Under the pieces are notes generated by a model that saw only the letters and a program-made list of their open reading frames with translations, was not told the DNA's origin and made no database searches. Of a stretch of DNA of 64,000 nucleotides, positions 1-12,079 are shown one piece after another. Source of the DNA: Pilatotrama ljubarskyi (taxonomy: Eukaryota > Basidiomycota > Agaricomycetes > Polyporales > Polyporaceae); assembly GCA_022385805.1 (NCBI GenBank), contig MU277756.1, positions 1-64,000 of the forward strand. The letters run 5' to 3'. The translations under genes were made by a program, and so were the position numbers. The first letter of the stretch is position 1; each line of letters starts with the position of its first letter.

Positions 1-654
1 CACAACCTGTCAGGACACAGATATCAAGAGTATTATACTATATAAGTACCGCTTTATTATATTATAATGAGCCTATTTGGTCCAACTGAATATGTGGTTG
101 GCAATATATTCCTTAGGCCTACGTGTCTTTGGAAAAGTTTTAGGAATAGACTCAGGTAACGCAGGAAGTGATGGCCAATTTATTGGGGATATGGAAAATG
201 TTCAGGGTAAGCACAAGAGTGGTCTCCATTTCTCCAGCACATTCACATCAAGTCAGGTCCAAACTATACCAGATAGTCCAGAGTTGTCTGTCCTCTCTGA
301 CAATGGGGGTTTATTGAGAAGAGCAGTTACTGATGGTTATATACAGCCGTGGGAAGATGACCACCCAAAGTGGACAGGCGTTTCCATACTTTTGGCACCC
401 ACTTATATTGGCACTATCATGGGCCCCATATCGACCGTTTCCGCTTGCACGTGACCACTTCATTCGCGTTGACTGCATGAGCTATCTAGCGACCTGAATT
501 GTGCATCTTTACTACTGACCGTAATTATGGCAGTAAACATGCCAACGCTCCGCGCCGGCATCTCTTGTGTACAGTACTTAGAATTTGAAGTCAAAAGTGC
601 AGTGAAGCACGGCGGTGAGCGACTGGGTACCAACAGGATTTGCCTTGTCACAAC
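1..654. other. AT-rich stretch without a recognised gene
   Basis: The first roughly 450 bases are clearly richer in A and T than the rest of the window. One open frame of 125 codons (77..454, plus strand) lies here, but I recognise no motif, signal peptide or splice pattern in it, and its composition is unlike the GC-rich genes nearby. It could be a remnant of a mobile element or plain intergenic DNA. Nothing further can be supported. Confidence 0.3.
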
Positions 655-727
655 GCCGGGATAGCTCAGCTGGGAGAGCAACAGACTGAAGTTCTGGAGG
701 TCGCGTGTTCAATCCACGCTCCTGGCA
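655..727 (+). tRNA. tRNA-Phe (anticodon GAA), no intron
   Basis: A 73-base cloverleaf can be folded. The acceptor arm pairs 655-661 with 720-726 (one G-T wobble) and the discriminator base is A727. The D-arm is GCTC/GAGC. The seven-base anticodon loop CTGAAGT puts GAA at the anticodon positions, which reads Phe codons. The T-arm contains GTTCAATCC, the B-box. The first pair of the anticodon stem looks mismatched (A-G), the only weak point. A T-run follows within 10 bases, as expected for a Pol III gene. Confidence 0.9.
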
Positions 728-731
728 TTGC

Positions 732-736
732 TTTTT
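732..736 (+). terminator. Pol III terminator of the tRNA-Phe gene
   Basis: Five T residues on the coding strand start five bases after the tRNA 3' end. A run of four or more T is the standard RNA polymerase III stop. Confidence 0.7.
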
Positions 737-1334
737 CGTGTATTGGTGTACCTCCTTCATTTTCTGCAAAGTGATCAGCTAAGAGAAGAGTTGCGGCGAA
801 GTCGTGAGGCCCCGTGTGGTGCAAAAGATCGCAACGCCTGAAAGAGTCGGACGGTTCATGAACAGGCATCATTTGCACGAATTCTCGTGAGTAGTACTGG
901 CTTGTACGCCGATCATACGTGCCAGCTGGGTTCATTGCGGAATAAACCGCGTGGAGGGGGGTATCGCACCTAACGCCATCGCACTCGGTTCACTGTTTCC
1001 CGTATAACTAGTAGCGACTCTGGCCAGTGGTATGTCGGACTCGTCACATATCAGGACAATCCTTCCTTTTGTCACGCCCTCAGCTTGACAACAGGGCTAC
1101 ATCCGAAGCGATCGCAGCGGCTGCTACGCCCATCGAATATAGTACCGTCCGCCATTGATCTCGCAGACAGCCTCGTCGTGAACAATGGCTTACACGGTCT
1201 GTGCATCTTGGAGGACAATGAATGTGCTCGTTGACCACTGGTAGTAGAAACAGAACCTATCCTACAGATGAGCGGCGCTGCTATGTCAATGGGGCGACGC
1301 CGACATACATGTATAATGAATGACCGCACTTCTG
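737..1334. other. Intergenic, no gene seen
   Basis: About 600 bases between the tRNA and the 3' end of the Dap1-like gene. Frames here are short, overlap on both strands and show no recognisable protein. Some of it will be 3' untranslated sequence of the minus-strand gene that ends at 1335. Confidence 0.5.
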
Positions 1335-2035
1335 TTAGATAGCGTCGTTCTCGACGAGCTTGCCGCAAACAATGTACTTGCTGGAGAAGTGCTCCATCCA
1401 GCCTGGCGTCGTACAGTCAGCTACGGCGCAGAAGCAGCATGATACGAACTCACCCTTCATGTTCTCGCTATAGGGTGGGACACAATTAGTGAGCAGGGTA
1501 CCAGAGAAGAACACGCTTACATCTCCTCAGGAGTGAGGTCGTCGAGCTTGTCCAGAGGTTGGTCAATGGGCGTGAGCATGTCTATGAGCCTCTGTTAGCA
1601 AGTCGGGTCCCCGGCATATACTCGTATGCGCACCTTCATCGAAAGACTGTTTGGCCATTCCACGGGATGCGTCGCGTCCCGCGAAGTTAGCGTACATTCC
1701 ATCTGACGAACCGTGAGATGCGTTCAAGCAACACCACGCAGCTACTCACTAGGTCCATAGAAGTTCCTTCCTGCAGTCACATCATATACAACGCCTTTGA
1801 TGGCAAGCAGAATGCGCTTCCCGTCTTGCCCATTGAAGGGGGCGAGAGTCTTCGGGGTGTATGTCTGATAGAGCAAGGTCGGCGGGTGGGACTTCGGCAT
1901 CCAGGTGTAGCCATTCTTGAACTCGTTCGGAACCGTCTTGGGCACCGAGCTCGACGGGAATATGATTCGCTGGATAGAATAGAGGATATAGAGCAACAAC
2001 GCAGTGTTTATAGGGGTCCCGAGGTCGAATGCCAT
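1335..2035 (-). CDS. DAP1: Dap1/MAPR family cytochrome-b5-like haem protein
   Basis: Five exons read on the minus strand (2035-1750, 1702-1634, 1581-1521, 1467-1454, 1402-1335) join in phase to 165 aa. The fourth exon is only 14 nt. An N-terminal hydrophobic segment (about residues 6-22) is followed by the membrane-associated progesterone receptor type of cytochrome b5 fold. The hallmark is FYGPNGMYANFAGRDASRG, which contains the tyrosines that bind haem in this family. The length matches yeast Dap1 (about 150 aa). Known family role: ER-membrane haem protein that supports cytochrome P450 enzymes such as Erg11 in sterol synthesis. The start chosen at 2035 gives the usual short N-terminus; in-frame ATGs further upstream are less likely. 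Confidence 0.88.
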
Positions 2036-2268
2036 GGTGAACAGTGTCGAAGAGGTCCAAGACGCTGGCGGAGTGTCATCATGGTGGTCAGAAGCGAGCG
2101 CGTGCGGGCCGCTCTGCATCTTGCTCACCGATCACGATGTCGACTGCAGTGACCAGGTCATGCCTCCGACATTCCTCCCAGGCTAGCAATCGCGGACCGT
2201 GTGGTACAGACGTCTGCCTATAATACGGTAATGGGGAGCAGACTGCAGGACGTTGCTTCTCGTTCCCC

Positions 2269-4200
2269 ATGCGAGTGTTCAAGCCTTTCGTGGCGGCGAC
2301 GTGCTTTGCCTTCGCCGTATATGCGGCCAGTCTACGTGTTGTGGACCTCACGACGCTGGGACAAGACCCGCAGACCGTCAACAGGCTGAACGGAGAGTCA
2401 TTCCAGCAGGACCCCCTGGTCACCTTCAAAGGTGAGCAGAGATGTGAGTTCCTTCACGAGGACAATGATTAACAGATAGACAGGCTACCAATATGCGGCA
2501 TTCTATGTGAATGACGCCTCTAATGCGTCTGTGAGGCACCCGTCGCTCGGGCGGAGAGCTCTGAAGGGTCACAACACCGCCTGGGAAACGTTCTCATTCA
2601 CGGACTACAACCAAACTGAAGACGACGGACACGATGTGTAGGTGACATCCATGTCGGTTTATTGTGCGGCAGCTGAACAGGCCTCAGGATGTCCTTAGGC
2701 ATCTCTCGAGGGGATGGGACGCTTCATATCGGCTTCGACCAGCACGACAACGACTTGAACTATCGCGTCTCTCAAGCCGGCGTCGCTACCAATCCTTCAA
2801 TGACAGAGTGGTCTCCGTCTCTCTTCGGTCCTATGTTGGTAGGCATTGCGGAGTTCACATGATGGCCATTCACATATGTAGCGCGCGTGCAGGATCATCT
2901 CCCTGGTCTAGAGTCTCTAGACAAGTCAGTGTACTTCATCAACGTAACGTATCCTCGATTCCTTTCCATTCCGGCCATCGCCAGTACGCAAGTGGGAGAA
3001 GCAGACTTGATCCTTGAATTGCGAGTAGGCCGCTCCGGCCTTGGCGACGACTGGCTATACAAGTACACCCCCAATTTAGGATGGTCGCAAATCGGAAGGT
3101 ACCTGGAGGTTCGACCATTCTGTAGGTCCTGTAAGGGTCGCCAACTCACCTTGCGCTTTTCATGTCACGCAGGGCGTAAATAGTGGGTGGCATGATACGG
3201 AAGAATGGCCATCTGGCTGATCGGCCAATAGACAATGCGTATATCAACGGCATCGATTTCGACTTCCGAGGAAATCTGCACGCGACTTGGTAAGTTCTCA
3301 TACGTGCATAGAATGGGTCGAGACTCACATCAATGCAGGACATATCGTGACTATGTCAACGACACTGGCCAGAACGTCGCCGTGCAGGCGGGGCCGAACG
3401 GGCCAGAAAACGTATGTGAGCGTGTATATGAGTTTGAGCACGGATTCTAACATTGGATTAGAACCATGATATGGACTTCGCGTTCAGCACGGACCTCGGC
3501 ACGACTTGGTTGAACAACTGGAACCAAACCATCGCGAACATGACAGCCCAGGAACCGATCGTCCCCGTCTCCGCTGGTATCACGATCTTTGGGATTCCGA
3601 AGTACGGGTAAGCAGGGGATCGTCGCCCCAAAGAAAGCACGATGCTGACGAGACGCAGCGGGATCCTCAACCAAGAAGCGCAGACGGTCGACAGCGAAGG
3701 TCGAGTTCACGTACTAAACCGCGAGAACACGACCGGGACTGAAAGATGGTATGCAAGCAAATCAACGTCGAGTGTCGCGGGCGAGCTCTCACGTCCGGTG
3801 TAGGTATCACTACTGGCGCAGTACGACCGCACACTGGACCCGCACTGCGCTTCCTCTCACCCCGGAGCTCGTCAGCGCGAACAACATCACAGGCACGCCG
3901 ACCGTCATCGGAAAGCGCGGCAAGCTCGTCGCGCCCCCGAACTCGCCGCACCATTCCCTTCTTGCCATCCTCCCTTCGAACGCACCGAACTCAACAGCGG
4001 TCAGCATTCTGCGCAGTACTGCAGCAGGGCACTTCCGCGACTGGGAGGCGGTCTGGGAAGCGCCGAACGGATGCGGGTGGGAGCCGCTCTTCGATCGCTA
4101 CAGGCTGGATACGAGCACGGGCGGGGATGGGATACTGAGCTTGTTCTTGGTGAATGGGACGGCGATCCAGGTTGTGGACTTTGATCTCAACGAGGTGTGA
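2269..4200 (+). CDS. Secreted BNR_4-type beta-propeller-like protein
   Basis: A multi-exon gene. Supported exons begin 2269-2431, 2484-2637, 2688-2838 and 2893 to about 3108, and the final frame ends at 4200. A signal peptide (MRVFKPFVAATCFAFAVYA) opens the protein. Then come stretches typical of the BNR repeat-containing family (PF15892): DGHDVMSLGISRGDGTLHIG, FDQHDNDLNYRVS and NAYINGIDFDFRGNLHATW. The family covers putative sialidase-like and polysaccharide lyase-like propellers; the substrate cannot be told here. Several N-glycosylation sequons fit secretion. One short exon near 3174-3183 and the donor at 3109 (GTTCGA) are weak and need transcript data. The gene converges with the F-box gene that ends at 4557. 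Confidence 0.75.
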
Positions 4201-4556
4201 CAAACTCGATGTGCGCTCGATGTGTGGTATGTACAATTACATGTATGTTCGAATTCACCGCAGGTCCATGCCCGTAGCTCCAACGGCCCTCTTATAGCGG
4301 GAGGGCAAGCGCTTGCACCGGAAGCCTCGAAGCCTCGCCCTGGAGCCACATTATCCTCAGACGTAACGAAAACCCTTGAAGAGGTGAGAGCGCAGCGACG
4401 GCCTCCCGCTGTAGCTATTATGCTCTTCAGCCTGGGCTCCATCCACCTCATCAACGCTCCTGCAGATCGTTCTTATGGAGCACAATCTTGCCATGCCTGC
4501 GCAGCACAGTCGGATAGCTTGGATGAGCTGTTCACGGATCGAGGAGAACAGTGCAC
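4201..4556. other. Intergenic between convergent genes
   Basis: 356 bases between the stops of the BNR protein and F-box gene 1. No frame with recognisable content; presumably the two 3' untranslated regions. Confidence 0.6.
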
Positions 4557-7313
4557 TCACTTGTCACGTAGGTGATGGGCGATGCGAAATGGATCTTGAG
4601 GAAGGCAACAGGTCCAGCCCACCGCAGCCGACCTCGTGCCAGTGACCTTCCGCCACTCGCGGGCGCAGAGATTGCAGCGCACGGGCATCCCATCCCAGCA
4701 ACTCAACTCCTGAACTCTTGCGGTGATATCATCTAGGAATGCTTGCGGGATGGGTTCATATGCGGGGATGGGTTGTCCCTCCGGTACGATGATGAGCCGG
4801 GCATGGTCGTCCGGAACGGATTGTTGTTCAAGTCTGCAATACTCGCTCACTGACGTCGGAAACGGACGCGGTTTGCACCTACGAGGCACGTTAGTAGTCG
4901 CCAACGAGTCGGTCAAGGAGGGTGTGGATGCGCACGAAGCTTTACAAGGACATGCCGTGTCATGATTGCGGCAACTTTCCATGATGGTATGACGAAGCTG
5001 TGGTTACATGAGCTCGTCAAGAGGGAAGGAAACAAGACATGATAGGACAAGCTCACCAGATCGCACCACGTCCAGTCTGAAAAATGCCGAGAGAGCCTAC
5101 AGGAGCATATCAGGCGACCAGACTGCACAAGTAAGTCCATCTCCGCCATGGTCACATCTTCCCGCAAACCAAGCGCCCGGATGTGGTCCAAAGACGCTCG
5201 GGAAGGGTAAACCTTTACTTGTGGCTTTGATTCGGCCTTCCCCTGCGAGTCTGAAGTGGTAACTGCACCGGTCTCGTCCTCTTCATACTCTTGGTGAACA
5301 TCCACTCTGTCATCATTGTCGTCTTCCGACTTGGACTCTGCAGGCGTCTTCGGACGCTCTTTCAGATTGGCACTGGGAGACGACAGCGATAGTCCCAAGG
5401 TACTGCGTGGGTGCTCTTGCCGCCAATGCTGATGCACTTGAGCAAATGATAAGAAGACCGGGCGAAACACCTCGTCGGAATGTATGCCAGTGAGCTGTCC
5501 GAATTCCTCGCAAGCGAAGATGGATGCAGCGTAGAGGGTGATGTCCGGACCTGGGGCGGGTCCAGTTGCGAGAAGACTTGGCGCCACTCGCGAAAGGTGT
5601 TGGGCCAAGGCGTGGTATAGGTGCTGGTCGAGTCGTGCCCTGTATCCGAGACAGATCTTCAACACGTCAGGTGCAACGGCAATGAGCGCAGACGAGAGCT
5701 GGTCCTTCGCGTCAGCCGCGCCAGGGCTGGCAGCAATCTCCAGCAGGGCAGGGATCTGCAGCCCCCGAACTTCCTGCTCGTAAGGCATGCGGTCCCGGAT
5801 AGCTACGCGAGTGAGCGATGGTACGAGGGCTTCCTCATAAAGTTCGAGCAGCAGGTCCATGCGCGCCTTCACGCGATTTTCCTCCGCTTCTTGTTCACGG
5901 CGAAGCTTCTCCTCGTGTATGATTTGCAGTAGTTTGGGGGACAGCTTGCTCCACGCTGGAAATATCGTGTCAGAGTAGTGCGTGCCACGGCTCCATGCGC
6001 ACTGACCCTTGTCGGTAAGAACCTTGCCAGCACGTATGATCAGTTTGTGCCATTCCGGCTTTGCTGTGCCCTGCGGAGAGTACGGTGGCAGGTCTTCCTT
6101 CGAGTACCCGTGCTCCGCCGTAAGTCGACGCAGAGCTCTGAATGATCGTCAGTTCTCCTAAACACTTCGCGTGATATCATCACGTACTCGCTAATCCGAT
6201 CGCCTCGTTGGACGTATTCCTCAGTATATTGGGTAGATTCCCAGTCTTGCGCTGCTTCGGAGAACTGCATGGGTATTCAGACATTCGGCTTCTGTCTCAG
6301 TCCAGAGAGACCTACCTGTATCTGACGGTCAACGAAGGCATCACGAGTTTCGAGGATGACCTTCAGCAGCTCCTTCGAGTGCTTCTGTTGCAAAGCATCC
6401 GCTATAATCCTCATATAGCAATCCGTATACTGCTCGAGCTCTGCTCGATAACACAGATCTGATATGAGGAGTGACCGTCAATAACCAGCATGCAGGTTAT
6501 CCGCTCAGAAATTGACTCACTGTAGGGTTGATGGTAGGGTGTCATACATTCCTCCCATAACACCCTAGTCAAACTCGTGAACGGCGCTGGAGGGGGTTGC
6601 TTGAGGATGGGGAAATCATCCAACATCGAGGAGTAGTACTGCAGCGCTTGTTCCTCCGTCCATATACTGTACAAGACGAGATCAAGTGAGTATTTCGCAC
6701 GAGTGACCTCCACTGTTCAGAGAACTCACTTGACCTCACGACAAGCCCTGCAGAACCGCCAGCCGATCATGTAGTAGGCCAACTTAGCCTGGTTAGCACC
6801 GCAAGCCTGCGTAGATAAGGATACACCTGAGTATAGCATGCGGACCATCTCGAGCGAAGCTAGACGACTCACCATGCAGTGCCTGCCGAAGACCAATCTC
6901 ACATAGCGCAGCTCGCACATGTGCTCTGGGCACGGAGGCAAGTCCGTAGCGTTCCTCACGACATATCGCCACAGGCTCCTCTGCCCCACGTCGTGTAGCC
7001 AGTCGTGCACGCTCTTGTTAACGAACAGCAAGCTGAGGAGATCCCGCGGGTGGAGGTAACGCACGATCTGAGCTTGTCGTCAGCGATCGGCATCAGCTTC
7101 TGACGAGCGCTACGGAGGACTCGCCTCTGTGAATAGTTCTGGAGGGAGCTTTCGGAGCAAAGCTGGAGCCCAGCGCGCTTTGCCCTTCTTGCGCTTGTTG
7201 CTCACTACTCCGTCTGGAACGGGGTCTTCAGTGTTGTGGACAGGGAGTGGAGCAGTCGATCGAACACGCAGGGCACGCGACTCCGGGCTAATACGGGGCG
7301 GGTGGGCAGCCAT
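4557..7313 (-). CDS. F-box protein 1 (agaricomycete LPPCP type)
   Basis: Multi-exon minus-strand gene; exon 1 is 7313-7125 and exon 2 is 7067-6873, both in phase 0. The N-terminus is basic (NKRKKGK), followed by the F-box LPPELFTEIVRYLHPRDLLS and the lineage hallmark LPPCPEHMCELRYVRLVFG. A Cys pair motif follows (ACGANQAKL...WRFCRACREV), probably a metal site. Later exons give a long helical region with the segment RALGLREDVTMAEMDLLVQS and a C-terminal CNLC motif. F-box proteins recruit substrates to SCF ubiquitin ligases; the substrate is unknown. Intron 1 (7124-7068) has a GC donor (GCGAGT) in place of GT. Paralogue of the genes at 15431 and 18855. Later exon borders were not all fixed. Confidence 0.75.
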
Positions 7314-8910
7314 GAGGGCGCATAGCCTGGTGAGGTATCCTGTGCAACGAATATCAAGGCTCCGATGTTGACCCCTCAGACACAGAAAAGTTCTTACGTT
7401 GGTATCTCGTCAACTCCTCCGGAGAGCAAGTGAGAGGGAGATGAAGCTCGTAGCGTTTCCCGGGCGTGCTATCCAGATGAAATGGCAGAGCGTCACGCTT
7501 AAGATGGTCATCTGGACTTTAGGCGGAAAAGCCCGTACGTACTTTTCAGCGGTACCAGGCTCATTCATGGTTTGCAATGATGTTCAGACAGGGGAAGAAA
7601 GGTCTCTGCTACGGGATGTGTCAGATGGGAACACAGATAGCGTGCCAGACGCTGTGGTCGTGTTTCCGCGGGGTGAGACTGCAGTTACTGGGAGCATCCG
7701 CGAGCTTCAACCGCGCATATGTACTCCTCGGCGACCTCGCAAGTTGATTGAGGCCCCGCTGCTGCCTTTTGTCAGTACAGCACACGCGAACTCCCGGGGC
7801 AGTATGCGGACTGTACAAGGCCGCCTTGGGGGCGACGAGCTTTGTCCCCGGTGCCTCACACCCGAGCATGGACGAGACCGTGCCGGAACACAGGCGACGC
7901 CTCGCTAGATCAGCACAATATAAGCAGATACGGGCCATAGTAGCCGCAGTTGCAGCTGTGCAGACTGATCGGCTTTCACCTGCGCTGCTTTGTGGGTCCC
8001 TGTGCACATATACGCCTGGTCAGATGTGCGCCCAAAGACGAAGCAGCCTTGAAGACAAGTATCCCTGGCTACAGGGGATGACGGATGACGAACTCGTTGG
8101 AGACAAAGGCAGTTGAATGACAGCTTTTAGCAAGACATATGCAGAACCCGTTACAGGACCGTCGTTTGATGCACGTTACGTCCAGGGGCCGTACCTTGAG
8201 TTCGAAAGGCATTGCAGTTCGCGCGAGAACGTGAGTAACCTCCGAGTACAAAGACAATGCCGTTTGAAAACCACTTCCACGAGTGGCAGTTGTGTGGTGC
8301 CAGAAGACCCGAACGTATGACAGACAATATGCCTAGCGCTGCGGGCAGCGTACACCATGAGACGATGATACGCACAAGATGACCAGCTGCGCCCGAAACC
8401 GAAGGGTCCGTTCTGCGTGCATATTCAAGCTAGTCAAGATCTATCGCGAACCAGGCAGAGTCCTGACTCCTCATGAGCGGTGGCAGTAAGACTTAGACGT
8501 ACAGGCGAGACTTGGGCGAGACGTAGTGCAGCAAAGCGTATGCTTTCACGAGATAGTACTACCAATAGGGCTGAAAGTTCTGAGAACGCGACTTACAGTA
8601 CTATGAAGAGCGCTTTTCGGGGTCCCTCTTTACCGAACGTCTGCTTGGGCCAATCGCATCGGGTCATCCTGCCACCACGATTGGCTGGCAGATATCAGGA
8701 CCCGGAACACCGCGTGGGGACCGGTGCGGTCCTCGTCGAAGGAGTGATGTAAGTGCCCGCACGGTCAGAAATGGCGCTCCGCCCACGGACAGAACTCACT
8801 TGCCCCGCCTCGACTCGCGAGCAGCCTCGTCTCGCTCGAACCACCACCAACGGCGTATATACCCTCTCCAGTCTTCGTCCTTGCTGTCTTCTACCACGAC
8901 GCCGTTCGTC
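7314..8910. other. Intergenic, upstream of F-box 1 and the ZIP gene
   Basis: About 1.6 kb between two divergent genes. A 169-codon plus-strand frame (7399-7908) and several overlapping frames on both strands show no motif or coherent splicing, and they overlap each other in equal strength. I read it as two promoters plus spacer. Confidence 0.45.
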
Positions 8911-11205
8911 ATGTCGCTGAACGTGTCGGTGGGTGAGAAGGCGTTGGGGAGGCTCCCCGGCGGTACCTTCGTACTTGCAGTCGAAGATGCAGACCTCGCT
9001 GCACGCGTCCTTATCATGCTAGTGATCTTCGCCGTATCTCTTGTTGGTGAGTTTCCACAATCCCGTGAGGGGAACCACGCTCGTATAACCCACGCCCGCA
9101 GCGGTCTCATTCCCCACGATTACTGAGACATATCGCTCCATACGCGTGCCGAGCATTTGCTTCTTCATCGGGAAACACTTCGGCACCGGAGTCATCCTTT
9201 CCACGGCTTTCGTGCACCTCCTGCAAGACGCATTCAAGGCACTCCAAAACCCAGAGGTGAACGAAATATGGCCAATAGAAGAGTGGTCGGGCATTATTGT
9301 GTGAGTACATCGCCACGGCACTCTACGCATCCAGTTTGCAGTGCTAACATTCTGCATCGCTCGCCAGACTAGGGTCCCTGTTGATCATCTTTCTTGTAGA
9401 ATGTATGCGCTCCTATCCATCCTTCGGCGCTGTCTAACCTTCTTCGCAGATACATCCACCGCGGTCGTCGATCGCCTGCACTCCTATCCATCCGCGCCAT
9501 CCAGTCGCACAGACTCGCCGAATGCCTCGTCTGCGTCCTCCATGCACATGGAGTACGACGCAGACGCTCCTGTGTCCGCACGCCCCTCTATGATTGCTCA
9601 AGATCAACAAGGGACGAAGCCCTGGACCGCCGGCAGTTCGACCATTGATGATCACCCCAAACAAAGTACTCACGGCACAATTCACCAAGTAAGCCAATTC
9701 GACGAGTCGGGCCACCCATCCGCCGCTCCGCTCCCCTTAGCGCCCCCAGAGCTTGCAGACGAGAGCTCCGCGACCACCGAGCGGCCCCGTCATGATGAAA
9801 CCACTCCCCTCCACGCCTCCCTCGCCACGCTCTCGACAGCAGGCGGGTCCTACGGCGCCACGACGCGCTCGTCCGGCCGCCCACCAGCGCGCCCGAGTGC
9901 TCGGACGTTACATATATCTGCCCCTCCGGACGAGACGTTCTTCGCGGGCGGCCACCACAGACACGAGGCGCGCGGCTCGCACTCGAAGCACCATGCGCGC
10001 CTCTCGCGCTCGTCGTGGTACGGCCTGCCGTGGTTTGATGTCGACGAGGCGTCGCCGCAGATCGAGCCAACGGGACGAGGAGGGATGTCGAGGCATACTT
10101 CGAGATATAGTGTGGTTTCGGGACGGCGGAGTACGTTGAAGAGCCAGGGTGCGCCCTCGATGGGGACGGGGGAGCGGAGTGGTCATACGCATGGGAGCGG
10201 GCATGGGCACGCGCACGGCGGCAGTGGGTACGGACACAGCCACGGCCACGGCCATGGACATTTGGACATGGAGCAGTGGATGGACGGCATGGAGGATCGG
10301 ATGAACGGGGCGCCGCCCGACGGTACCAGCGACGAGGAGTGCGGAAGCGATGTGGAGGAGACCGAGGAAGTGAAAATAGGAAGGAAGAGGCAAGTCATTG
10401 GGATCCTGGTCAGTCTATGTTCAGCGAGTGGTGTCCTGAGCGTGGGGTGCTGACCGTCGGCTGTAGGTGCTGCAAATGGGCATCATGATCCATTCGCTCG
10501 TGATCGGCCTCACGCTGTCGATAACTAAGGGACCTGAGTTCAGTAAGTATCACGAGCCACACGACATTCTGAAAATGCTGACAGCTACTTGTGTCATAGC
10601 TTCGCTGGTCGTCGCGATTGTGTTCCACCAGCTATTCGAGGGGCTCTCATTAGGAATCAGGATAGCAGGGCTTCCCTCGAAGCGTTCCGAAGGTTTGTAC
10701 CCGTGCTCAAGCACTGGAAGCTCTTGTTCACCGAGCTGCTGTCAGACGGCTTCAAGCATATATCAGGACGCACCCTCAAGCCCCTACTCGCCATCATGTT
10801 CGCCACCACGACGCCGCTCGGGATCGGGATCGGCCTCGCGGCGCTGGGCGGCACGAAGTCTACAGGCCGTATGTCTCTCCCTCTCTTCCCACGCCCTCTC
10901 CTTACTCAACAACGTACTGACTTACCGTGCTTGGACAGCGCGCATGATGCTCGTGCAGGGCGTGATGTCAGCAATCTCGGCGGGAATGCTCATCTACGCG
11001 GCGTGCGTGGAGATGCTCGCGGGCGACTTCGTGATGGACGCGCACCTGTGGCGGAGCAGCGTGCGCAGGCAGGTGCTCGCGCTCGTCAGCCTGTTCGCGG
11101 GGGTGATCGCTATGGCGGCGATTGGATTGTGAGTGTTCTACCGAATCCCGGCCTGCTCGCTTATGGCGTGGGGATGGTGCTGACGTCCGTCCCAGCTTGG
11201 ACTGA
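8911..11205 (+). CDS. ZIP family zinc/iron transporter
   Basis: Nine exons (8911-9046, 9102-9300, 9368-9402, 9450-10408, 10467-10542, 10600-10692, 10767-10868, 10939-11128, 11196-11205) join in phase to 599 aa. N-terminal TM segments include FFIGKHFGTGVILSTAFVHL. A very long cytosolic-type loop (about residues 125-440) carries a His/Gly tract near residues 370-394. TM4 has HSLVIGLTLSI and TM5 has HQLFEGLSLGIRIAG, the metal-binding signature of ZIP transporters. The family moves Zn or Fe ions into the cytosol across the plasma or vacuolar membrane. The start at 8911 is the first ATG giving a short lead to TM1; an in-frame ATG at 8800 is possible. Confidence 0.88.
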
Positions 11206-11504
11206 AGCGATCACGACGAGGACGATACTGATGACCAGACGGAGGGTATACCAGTATGCATATGGGACGTTTTGATGCTTTCTTGGATGGACACGCGAGG
11301 TCGGTTCTGGGACTGCAGATTACTGGATTCAGCTAATGTATAGGACGTGTATAATACGCCGAGCCAGGTCGAGGAGTATGAGGCGGTTTACTGGACTTTA
11401 TGCTATTGAATTTGCTATTTCCTCGAGAAACCCGCTTCTGCCTCATCAGACACCCTCCAGCACACTGATTCCTGCATGTGCTCCGCTGTACCTGCTCACT
11501 CTCC
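11206..11504. other. 3' flank of the ZIP gene up to the assembly gap
   Basis: About 300 bases without a recognisable frame; it contains the 3' untranslated region of the ZIP gene and then runs into Ns. Confidence 0.5.
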
Positions 11505-12079
11505 NNNNNNNNNNNNNNNNNNNNNNNNNNNNNNNNNNNNNNNNNNNNNNNNNNNNNNNNNNNNNNNNNNNNNNNNNNNNNNNNNNNNNNNNNNNNNNNN
11601 NNNNNNNNNNNNNNNNNNNNNNNNNNNNNNNNNNNNNNNNNNNNNNNNNNNNNNNNNNNNNNNNNNNNNNNNNNNNNNNNNNNNNNNNNNNNNNNNNNNN
11701 NNNNNNNNNNNNNNNNNNNNNNNNNNNNNNNNNNNNNNNNNNNNNNNNNNNNNNNNNNNNNNNNNNNNNNNNNNNNNNNNNNNNNNNNNNNNNNNNNNNN
11801 NNNNNNNNNNNNNNNNNNNNNNNNNNNNNNNNNNNNNNNNNNNNNNNNNNNNNNNNNNNNNNNNNNNNNNNNNNNNNNNNNNNNNNNNNNNNNNNNNNNN
11901 NNNNNNNNNNNNNNNNNNNNNNNNNNNNNNNNNNNNNNNNNNNNNNNNNNNNNNNNNNNNNNNNNNNNNNNNNNNNNNNNNNNNNNNNNNNNNNNNNNNN
12001 NNNNNNNNNNNNNNNNNNNNNNNNNNNNNNNNNNNNNNNNNNNNNNNNNNNNNNNNNNNNNNNNNNNNNNNNNNNNNNN
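11505..12079. other. Assembly gap (575 Ns)
   Basis: A run of N from 11505 to 12079. All open frames crossing it are artefacts of the Ns. The true length and content are unknown. Confidence 0.99.

Noticed and set aside
8796..9110. Minus-strand frame of 104 codons over ZIP exon 1
   Set aside because: The plus strand carries the conserved TM1 sequence and splice sites; the minus frame has no motif.
10189..10262. CAC/GGC-rich stretch as a minisatellite
   Set aside because: It stays in frame inside a transporter exon and encodes a His/Gly loop common in ZIP proteins.
9908..10393. Long minus-strand frame opposite the His-rich loop of the ZIP gene
   Set aside because: It is the reverse reading of a GC-rich exon whose plus frame joins nine phase-matched exons of a known transporter.
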